DNA of 37,493 bases from Bacteroidota bacterium (lineage in GTDB: Bacteria; Bacteroidota; Bacteroidia; Chitinophagales; JADJOU01). Positions within the stretch are counted from its first letter, which is position 1. Each line of letters begins with the position of its first letter. Made by a program: the position numbers and the translations under genes. Positions 30,642 through 37,493 of the stretch are shown here, in pieces. Where the stretch lies: the NCBI GenBank assembly GCA_016713645.1, contig JADJOU010000033.1:1-37493 (forward strand), in the 5' to 3' direction. A model generated the notes under the pieces. That model saw only the letters and a program-made list of their open reading frames with translations. It was not told the origin of the DNA and made no database searches.

Positions 30642-31424
30642 ATGGATAATTCTATAAAAGATTTGCGACTCGCTGTATTAATTGATGCAGATAATGTTCC
30701 CTATGCCAATATCAAAGAGATGTTGGAGGAGATTGCCAAATTCGGCACGCCCACATTTAAGCGCATCTATGCAGATTGGACAAAACCCACTGTGCAAGGA
30801 TGGAAAAAAGTACTTTTAGAAAATGCGATTACGCCTATTCAACAATACAGTTATTCTACGGGAAAAAATTCTAGTGATAGTGCCATGATCATTGACGCGA
30901 TGGACATCTTGTATTCTGGAAAAGTAGATGGATTTTGTATTGTCTCTAGCGATAGCGATTTCACTCGATTAGCCATTCGTTTAAGAGAAGCTGGCATGAA
31001 GGTTATAGGCATGGGTGAGCAGAAGACATTACAACCATTCATCACTGCATGCGATAAATTTATCTACATCGAAATCTTGAAAGTCGCTGAATCTAAAGAG
31101 CGCAAAGAACCAAAAGTAAAGGAAGATCAAAGTCAAAAAGCAAATACACATTCAAAACAACCAGCTAAAAAACCCCTGAATAAAATCAATCACGAATTGA
31201 TCAGATTGCTTACTGATAGTATTTCAGATTTAGCCGATGAAAGCGGATGGACTTATTTAGGCGATTTAGGGAATTTTGTCTTGAAGAAAAAAGCAGATTT
31301 TGATCCTAGAAACTATGGATTCACCAAGCTATTAGCGCTAATCAAAAGCATTGACAAGTTTGAAATTGACGAAAGAGATACGGGAAAGAACAATATTCCA
31401 CATATCTATATTAGAATAAAGTAA
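30642..31424 (+). CDS. NYN-domain (PIN-like) putative ribonuclease with C-terminal LOTUS/OST-HTH domain
   Basis: A 260-residue cytosolic protein. The NYN domain, a PIN-like nuclease fold, covers about residues 8-150. Its acidic residues are in VLIDADNVP (D15, D17), SSDSAMIIDAMD (D79) and SSDSDFTRLA (D104, D106), the pattern of a metal-dependent RNase. A lysine-rich linker (about 152-182) leads to a winged-helix LOTUS domain (LIRLLTDSI, WTYLGDLGNFVLKK, YGFTKLLALIKS) that in relatives binds RNA or proteins. It converges on tetR, 13 bp apart. The RNA target is unknown. Confidence 0.9.
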   Translation: MDNSIKDLRLAVLIDADNVPYANIKEMLEEIAKFGTPTFKRIYADWTKPTVQGWKKVLLENAITPIQQYSYSTGKNSSDSAMIIDAMDILYSGKVDGFCIVSSDSDFTRLAIRLREAGMKVIGMGEQKTLQPFITACDKFIYIEILKVAESKERKEPKVKEDQSQKANTHSKQPAKKPLNKINHELIRLLTDSISDLADESGWTYLGDLGNFVLKKKADFDPRNYGFTKLLALIKSIDKFEIDERDTGKNNIPHIYIRIK

Positions 31425-31437
31425 TTCTCCTCTTGGC

Positions 31438-32113
31438 TTATTCTCCCAAGATTTTAAAAGTAAAATCCTCTAAAAATTGTGCTGTATAATTTTTCATTTG
31501 CTTTGGAGATACATCCGTGAGTTTGGGCAAATACTCACTAAAAAATTGTTGATGGTGGGATGATTCAATCAAAGTGCTTCCAATAGAATGAGGGAATTTG
31601 TATTTGGGATTGTAGGCGAGAATGATTTCAGCAATTTTAGAACACAAATCCTTGTATGGTTTAAAAACCGCACTTTTGTTTATTTCCTTAACCTCTTTTA
31701 CTAAATATGCTTTGCTACTATCTGAAATGGCAATTTTACTTAAAAACTTCTTATTATACTCTGTCTTGCCCTCTGATTCGGGCAAATCATGCGATAATAA
31801 GTCTATAATTGTTTTCAATTGCGTCTTAGGGTCTTGAACATTTTGGATTTTAAACATCACTAAAAATTCCATGTAGCTCCAATACCAATTCAAGATATAC
31901 AATAATAATTTGTGTTTATTTTCAAAATATCGATAAACAGAAGCTTTCTGTCGTTCCAATTTCAATGGCTAATTTCTTGAATGTAAAATGTTCAAATCCC
32001 AATTTATAAATTTGATCGATGGCAGTTTTTACAATCAATCGACCCAATTCACTTCCTTCTGGATCGCGAATATAGATATTGGAATTTAACTTAAAACTAA
32101 CTTGAAAGTCCAT
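31438..32113 (-). CDS. TetR-family transcriptional regulator (one frameshift)
   Basis: The corrected length is 224 residues from ATG 32113, which lies downstream of a -7 box. Residues of about 20-65 form the TetR helix-turn-helix: LIVKTAIDQIYKLGFEHFTF, KKLAIEIGTTEASVYRYFEN, KHKLLLYIL. The frame breaks inside the recognition helix because of one extra base in the run at 31945-31947 (plus strand TTT). Removing it restores TTEASVYRYF exactly. The C-terminal ligand domain has no recognised family. It is divergent from the ABC-HlyD-TolC operon, which it probably represses through the paired sites in the shared spacer; the ligand may be a substrate of the exporter. Confidence 0.88.
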
Positions 32114-32131
32114 TGATGAATATAATATATG

Positions 32132-32139
32132 CAAAGATA
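32132..32139 (-). promoter_or_regulatory. -7 promoter box for tetR
   Basis: TATCTTTG on the minus strand is an exact TAnnTTTG match, 18 bp before ATG 32113. A TTG lies 16 bp further up. Confidence 0.6.
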
Positions 32140-32199
32140 GTATAATTTTATAAAACAATAGCAAACATTCAAATAAATACATTTTAACATCTTTTTATA

Positions 32200-32233
32200 A
32201 TAGTTTTACTATCATTAAAAATAGTTTTATACT
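32200..32233. promoter_or_regulatory. Candidate TetR operator pair
   Basis: ATAGTTTTACTAT (32200-32212) is a perfect palindrome of 5 bp arms around TTT. A second, imperfect copy ATAGTTTTATACT starts at 32221, exactly 21 bp (two helical turns) further, and overlaps the -7 box of the exporter operon. Binding here would block that promoter. Confidence 0.55.
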
Positions 32234-32237
32234 TTTG
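32230..32237 (+). promoter_or_regulatory. -7 promoter box for the exporter operon
   Basis: TACTTTTG is an exact TAnnTTTG match, 16 bp before ATG 32254, and overlaps the second operator-like copy. Confidence 0.65.
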
Positions 32238-32253
32238 CGTCAAAAAAACATTC

Positions 32254-33913
32254 ATGGTTCAAGCCAGTCCGATAAAACGCCTATTAAACTTAATTTTTCT
32301 TGAAAGAAGAGAGATTAAGTCCATCTACTTTTATGCAATACTCAGCGGTTTACTCCAATTAGTTGTGCCAATTGGGATTCAATCTATTATTGGATTTGTA
32401 TTAGGAGCATCCATGGTGACATCGATATATGTATTGATTATATTAGTTGTAATTGGTGTTTTTTTTGTTGAATTTTCCAAATCAATCAAATGAAGATCAT
32501 TGAAAAGATTGAACAGCGCATTTATACGCGATATGCATTTGATTTTTCTGAGAAACTCCCCAATTTTGATTTAAACAAAACCAATCACCTCTACTTGCCG
32601 GAACATGTCAACAAATTCTTCGATGTCATCAATGTTCAAAAAGGGCTTTCAAAGCTATTGTTAGAAGTCCCTGTAGCCTCTATTCAGATCTTATTTGGGC
32701 TTATTTTACTCGCTTTTTATCACCCAATCTTTATCGCTTTTGGTTTGATTTTACTAACTATTTTAATTCTAATCTTAAAGGTGACAAGTAGAAAAGGACT
32801 TGAAACTAGTCTTGAAGAGAGTAAGTATAAATACATGACTGTATCTTGGCTTCAGGAGATGGCGAGAGTAATAAAATCATTTAAATTAAGTCAGGGTTCC
32901 CACTTAAATTTAATCAAGACAGATAAAAATGTATTGGGATATCTTAAATCAAGAACTGCTCATTTCAATATTTTATTGATTCAATATCAAACGTTGGTAT
33001 TTTTCAAAGTACTAATCACATTGGCAATGCTGTTAATTGGCTCATATTTATTGATAGATCAAAAAATAAATATAGGTGAATTTATTGCAGCAGAAATCGT
33101 CATAATCATGGTCATAGGGGCTGTTGAAAAACTTATAAGCAGTTTGAACAGCATCTATGATGTAATAACTGGCCTAGAAAAACTAGACTCTGTTATAGAA
33201 AGTCCGCAAGAATTGGATGGAAACATCGAATTAAAAGTTGGCAAAAAAGGAATTGCATTTGAATTTGAAAATTTCCATTTTGATTATGATTCAAATAAAA
33301 AAATATTTGAGAATTTACATCTTGTAATTCCAGCTGATAGTATAATCGCTATTCAAGGGCAGGAAGGAATTGGGAAAACAACCCTTTTGCGAATATTGAG
33401 CGGCAATTATAGAAGTTTTAAAGGAAGTTTATCTATCAATAATATCCCTATCCAGAATTATCAATTAGAAAGTTTGAGAAGTACCCTAGGCGTATATCTT
33501 CAACAGCAAGATATATTCAAAGGAACAGTTCTCGAAAATATAAGCATGGGGCGCAAAGACATTAGCGTAGAAACGATCAGTGATTTGAGTGAAAAATTGG
33601 GAATTGGAAACTTTATAAAATCTTTGGAGAAAGGTTTCGAAACAGAAATTGATTCGAGCGGAAAAAACTCTCTAGTTCCATTATAAAGAAGATACTTCTA
33701 TTGAGATGTCTTTCCAACAATCCCCAATTACTATTGCTAGATGAACCCTTTTATGGGATTAGATTTCCAATGAGATTGACTTATTGCAAAAATATTTTTA
33801 AATCGAGAATTGAAGAGAACTATTTTGATTATAACACAAATTGAATCTTTTGCAAAAAATGCGACTACATATTTACAATAAAAAACAATCAAATTATTGT
33901 AACTAAAAATTAA
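32254..33913 (+). CDS. ABC exporter, fused permease and ATPase (six indels)
   Basis: The corrected product is about 553 residues. The membrane domain comes first, without a C39 peptidase domain, followed by the nucleotide-binding domain. Walker A is GQEGIGKTTLL near residue 370, the Q-loop region is GVYLQQQDIFKGTVLENI, and Walker B is LLLLDEPF near 493. The usual LSGGQ signature is replaced by a KLSSSIIKK-like segment, seen only after correction. Missing bases lie near 32473-32476, 33662-33667, 33795-33799 and 33876-33880; extra bases lie at 33749-33752 and 33767-33768. The last frame ends in IKNNQIIVTKN at 33913, 4 bp before the HlyD gene. It is probably the inner-membrane motor of a type I-like secretion system. 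The cargo is unknown. Confidence 0.8.
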
Positions 33914-33917
33914 CGAA

Positions 33918-35243
33918 ATGGAACGATATCACAAAAAATTACAACTACAATCTTTTTCAAATATTTATAGGTATAATATAGAGAGCAAAGTCAAAACATG
34001 GTTTATAAGTATAGGCATTTTCTTGATTGTTTTTCTCTTTTTACCCTGGACACAAAATATAAAATCCAAGGGACAAGTTACAACCCTAAAGCAAGAAGAT
34101 CGGCCACAAGAAATCAACTCTCCTATATCTGGAAAAATAACAAAATGGTGGGTGAAAGAAGGAGATTTTGTTCGGAAAGGAGATACCATTTTACAAATTT
34201 CGGAGATTAAAGCAGAGTATTTAGATCCTGAATTGATTATCCGCACTCAAGAACAAGTTGGGGCTAAAGAAAATGCCATTGACAATTATGAAAGCAAGAT
34301 CAATACGACTAGGTCACAAATTCAAGCTTTAAAATTATCGAGAGATTATAAAATTGAGCAGGTCAAAAATAAAATAACGCAATTAAAAAATAAATTACTC
34401 GGAGAAAAGGCAGAACAAGTTGCCATTATCAATGAGTTTGAGCTTTCAAATGATCAATATCAGCGACAATTGAAAATGTATGAAGATGGACTAGTCTCCA
34501 AGACACAATTGCAACAGAGAAACATTCAATTTCAAAATACGCAAGCAAAAAAGATTGCTATAGAAAATAAAATCGCGCAAACAAATCAAGAGATAATCAA
34601 TACTCAAATTGAATTGAATGCAGTTGAGCAGGACTATATTGAAAAATCAAACAAAGTAGAAGGCGAGTTATATCAAAGCCAAAGCCAATTGGAAGGTGGC
34701 AAAGGAGACTTAGCAAAACTAAAAAATCAAGTTTCCAATTATATCATAAGGAATGGGATGTACTTTATACTTGCTCCACAAGATGGCCAAGTAATACAAG
34801 CGAATAAATCAGGAATTGGAGAAATTGCAAAAGAGGGAGAAAACATTGCGAATATCATTCCAACAAAAGTAAAATATGCGGTTGAAATATTTGTTCGGCC
34901 CGTTGATTTGCCACTCATAAATATCGGGCAGAATGTGCGTTTTATTTTTGATGGATTTCCAGCAATTGTTTTCAGCGGATGGCCAGAAAACAGTTACGGA
35001 ACTTTTGGCGGCAAGATTATTGCCTATGAAAGCAATATCAGCAAGAATGGCCTATTTAGAGTATTAGTGGTAGAAGATTCAACACAAAAAAAATGGCCAC
35101 CACAGTTGAAAATTGGAAGTGGTGCGCAAAGTATCGCACTGATCAAAGATGTGCCAATCTGGTATGAGCTATGGAGAAATATCAACGGATTTCCGCCTGA
35201 TTACTATGTGCACGATGAACCCCAATTAAAAAACAAAAAATAA
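33918..35243 (+). CDS. HlyD-family periplasmic adaptor (membrane fusion protein)
   Basis: A 441-residue protein joining the ABC exporter to the TolC-like channel. A single N-terminal membrane helix (about 28-46, FISIGIFLIVFLFLPW) is followed by a biotinyl-lipoyl half (INSPISGKITKWWVKEGDFV). A long alpha-helical hairpin of coiled coil covers about 105-265 and is rich in Q, K and E. The second lipoyl half (YFILAPQDGQVIQANKSGIG) and a beta-barrel domain (AVEIFVRPVDLPLINIGQNV) complete the fold. It is intact, with 4 bp before it and 8 bp after it in the operon. Confidence 0.93.
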   Translation: MERYHKKLQLQSFSNIYRYNIESKVKTWFISIGIFLIVFLFLPWTQNIKSKGQVTTLKQEDRPQEINSPISGKITKWWVKEGDFVRKGDTILQISEIKAEYLDPELIIRTQEQVGAKENAIDNYESKINTTRSQIQALKLSRDYKIEQVKNKITQLKNKLLGEKAEQVAIINEFELSNDQYQRQLKMYEDGLVSKTQLQQRNIQFQNTQAKKIAIENKIAQTNQEIINTQIELNAVEQDYIEKSNKVEGELYQSQSQLEGGKGDLAKLKNQVSNYIIRNGMYFILAPQDGQVIQANKSGIGEIAKEGENIANIIPTKVKYAVEIFVRPVDLPLINIGQNVRFIFDGFPAIVFSGWPENSYGTFGGKIIAYESNISKNGLFRVLVVEDSTQKKWPPQLKIGSGAQSIALIKDVPIWYELWRNINGFPPDYYVHDEPQLKNKK

Positions 35244-35251
35244 GGCATAAT

Positions 35252-36664
35252 ATGATGGGTCGTATCGTTTTTTCAATGCTCTTTATCCTAAGTCAACTAA
35301 GTCTATTTGGCCAAGACAGCGCACGAACAATTAATGCTGAACAAGTAATCGCATTGATACATCAATTTCATCCCATTGCTAAGCAAGCAGGCTTGGGAGT
35401 TCAAATTGCACAAGCGGAATTAAGTATTGCAAGAGCGGGTTTTGAGCCATTATTCTATGGTGAAATCGCCAATAAGACCTTCAATCAAAAAGAATACTAT
35501 AATAGTGCACAATACGAAGTCAAAATTCCTGCATGGTTTGGAATAGAAATTGTCAATGGCATGCAAGATTTGTCGGGCCAAAATTTAGATCCAAGCCAAA
35601 CAAAAGGGCTTACAAACTATACTGGCATTGAAATTCCCTTGTTAAAAAACTTAATCCTCGATAAGAGAAGGGCCTATTTAAAGCAGGCCAAATTATACAA
35701 AACCATGGCGCTTGCCGAACAACAAAGCATGCTGAATAACCTTATGATGGATGCAATGGAATCTTATTGGACATGGGTGAAAAATTATCAAATCTACCTC
35801 GTCTTAAATCAAAACGTCCAAATCAATCAAAAGCGATTCGAGTGGGTGCGTAAATCTTTTATTCTTGGTGAGAAGTCAGCGATAGATACCATCGAAGCGC
35901 TCGCGCAACTGCAGCAATTTGAGCTATTAAAAAACAACGCCTGGCTTGGGTTTCAAAATGCTGGATTGGATTTATCTCAATACTTATGGACAAAAGAGGA
36001 AAAACCCTATGTTTTGCCTGAAAAAGTGATTCCAGAAAATGGTTGGGAAAATGAGCTCAAAATTTATCAGTTTAATGTAGATTTGAATCAGTTGCTAAAT
36101 TTAGCGAATAAGTATCATCCAGACTTACAGTATTACTCTAATAAAGTTGATGTATATGCTGTTGAAAAAAGACTTAAATTTCAAGAGCTCCTGCCAAAAG
36201 TAAGCTTCAAATATCATATATTGGGAAATGGGACGAATATTCTTCAATCCATCAATTCGAGCGAACTTTTCGTCAACAATTATCAATTCGGATTAAAAGC
36301 CGAACTACCCTTGATGATGTTAAATGGCCGAGGACAATACGCAAAATCGAGTTTTAAATTGAAAGAAGTGAGCTATGAACTTATGAATAAGCAATTCGCC
36401 ATAGAATTGAAAATTAAATCCTACTACAATAATTTCCAAAACTATAAAACTCAGATTGCCTTGCAGAGTCAGAACTATCAAAACAATATAATCCCTGACT
36501 AAAGGCGAAATAGAAAAATTAGAAAATGGTGAGAGTTCCCTTTTTCTTGTGAATACTCAAGAATCAAAATCACTAGATGCTTTTGAAAAATTGATTGATT
36601 TGGAAAACAAAAATATTTCAAGACTTTGTACTCAATGCAATGGAGTGCTGGTTTGCTGCGCTAA
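35252..36664 (+). CDS. TolC-family outer-membrane efflux channel (two frameshifts)
   Basis: The corrected product is about 470 residues. The signal peptide is MMGRIVFSMLFILSQLSLFG, followed by paired helical repeats (YHPDLQYYSNKVDVYAVEKR, FHPIAKQAGLGVQIAQAELS) characteristic of TolC trimers. The first frame stops at 36502. Removing one C from the CCC at 36493-36495 continues it as LTKGEIEKLENGESSLFLVN, the usual GESSLF motif near the end. One missing A in the run at 36609-36613 then gives KTLYSMQWSAGLLR and a stop at 36664. It completes a tripartite ABC-HlyD-TolC exporter controlled by the divergent TetR gene. Confidence 0.87.
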
Positions 36665-36823
36665 ATAATAACCTTATTTGTCAATTTGCTATTAATTTTT
36701 CAAAACAAAACACAATTAGAAAAATATAACATATTGATATTCATAGATTGATGCTGTTATTATATATTTACTTAATTTCCTATTAAAAATTAATTATTTT
36801 CGTTCATCTAATAGAAATTACAA

Positions 36824-37489
36824 TTGAAGTCCTTGTCGTTTTTTCTTTTATTCATACTCTTCTCATCAAATATTTTTGGTCAAAATGTTGACAAGAATAT
36901 TTTTTACGATTCAACCTATTTTGATATCCTTCAAAAGACAATCTATCTGCCTAGTCCTATCAAACCATTTAAGTTTAAACATGCTGTGCATTTAAGCATT
37001 GTGAGTTTGCCAAAAGATTGGTTGGAATCCAATATCAATATCCCCTTTCCCTATTATAAAGTAAAAATGGGATTACCCTTTCACTTTGTAGCAGAAGCAT
37101 CGATTGGAACCATTATTGTATCTACAGAAGCAATCGTTGGAATCAAATTTTGTCAATCAATCGGAAGATTTCACTTTGGGTTAGGCAATGATTTAAATTT
37201 TAATTTCGGATGGCTCGATGGATATGGTTTTGACAATTCAACCCTTTTTGCTTGGGATAATGAACCCAATATATCTATAGGGGGGAATTTTGACAATATG
37301 GCCTTGACGGCTTATTTTAAGACACATATTATGATGGATTATTTCATCAATAACGGTGGAAATAAAACCAATCAATCTAAAAATGTATTCAACGGCTATA
37401 CGATTGGATTTAATATAGAACAGCGCCTATTTAAGAATAAAGTAGCTTCATTTGGCATTGCCATCAATGAAGCGCGCTTTCACATTTAA
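36824..37489 (+). CDS. Secreted or outer-membrane beta-barrel-like protein, unknown family
   Basis: A 221-residue product beginning at TTG 36824, the only start that includes the signal peptide (LKSLSFFLLFILFSSNIFGQ). The mature part has alternating hydrophobic and polar strands (FHFVAEASIGTIIVSTEAIV, FHFGLGNDLNFNFGWLDGYG, GNFDNMALTAYFKTHIMM). It ends in SFGIAINEARFHI. This resembles small Bacteroidota outer-membrane barrels, but I recognise no named family. It begins 159 bp after the exporter operon with no clear terminator between, so co-transcription is possible. The stop lies 4 bases from the window end. Confidence 0.7.
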   Translation: MKSLSFFLLFILFSSNIFGQNVDKNIFYDSTYFDILQKTIYLPSPIKPFKFKHAVHLSIVSLPKDWLESNINIPFPYYKVKMGLPFHFVAEASIGTIIVSTEAIVGIKFCQSIGRFHFGLGNDLNFNFGWLDGYGFDNSTLFAWDNEPNISIGGNFDNMALTAYFKTHIMMDYFINNGGNKTNQSKNVFNGYTIGFNIEQRLFKNKVASFGIAINEARFHI

Positions 37490-37493
37490 CGGC

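Noticed and set aside
808..36664. Programmed frameshifting in the ten broken genes
   Set aside because: No slippery site plus stimulator is seen at these places, the shifts go in both directions, and they sit in ordinary short homopolymers. Only prfB has a true recoding site.
31438..36664. Bacteriocin or lantibiotic secretion locus
   Set aside because: There is no C39 peptidase domain, no double-glycine leader peptide and no modification enzyme near the exporter.

Overview
This window comes from an AT-rich member of the Bacteroidota. Evidence for the phylum: several proteins carry type IX secretion (T9SS) C-terminal sorting domains; there is a long SprB-repeat protein ending in the gliding-motility-associated type B domain; a DUF2480 gene and a Bacteroidota-style TonB protein are present; and twelve exact copies of the phylum's -7 promoter box TAnnTTTG sit just upstream of genes. 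I cannot assign a genus. No insertion sequence, prophage or CRISPR array is visible.

Layout. 1-550: tail of a secreted T9SS protein. 808-3496: a PlsB-like acyltransferase and gpsA, which together make and acylate glycerol-3-phosphate. 3552-4641 (-): prfB with a classical programmed +1 frameshift. 4765-19388: three secreted or surface proteins, namely an ELWxxDGTxxGT repeat protein, a CotH-like protein on the minus strand, and a protein of about 2965 residues with about 24 SprB repeats. 19468-21255: folE and queD on the minus strand, divergent from a degenerate futalosine-hydrolase-like gene. 21261-24014: an outer-membrane protein, a hemolysin III family protein and hemW. 24098-25129: rpmI-rplT and tRNA-Ser(UGA), each unit with a -7 box and a terminator. 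25244-27563: TonB, DUF2480 and a lytic transglycosylase. 27718-30519: a phosphate-uptake pair, the Pit transporter behind a four-copy Pho-box-like array followed by a porin O/P. 30642-31424: a NYN-LOTUS protein. 31438-36664: a TetR regulator divergent from an ABC / HlyD / TolC exporter operon. 36824-37489: a further secreted or barrel protein.

Quality. Ten genes are interrupted by single-base indels, 21 in total by my reading (about 16 missing and 5 extra bases), mostly in short homopolymers. One further gene position is an in-frame TAG. In each case the coding sequence continues in another frame with clear family similarity. I therefore annotate each as one gene over its full span, and I think most of the breaks are sequencing or assembly errors rather than gene decay. 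The exception is prfB, whose shift is genuine recoding.

Most notable observations: the prfB recoding site with its internal Shine-Dalgarno-like element; an 11-bp-period direct repeat array upstream of pit; a higher-order repeat of four SprB units repeated three times; the TetR operator-like pair in front of the exporter; and the nucleosidase-like protein that lacks its catalytic motif beside the pterin genes. I saw no completely new multi-gene system.
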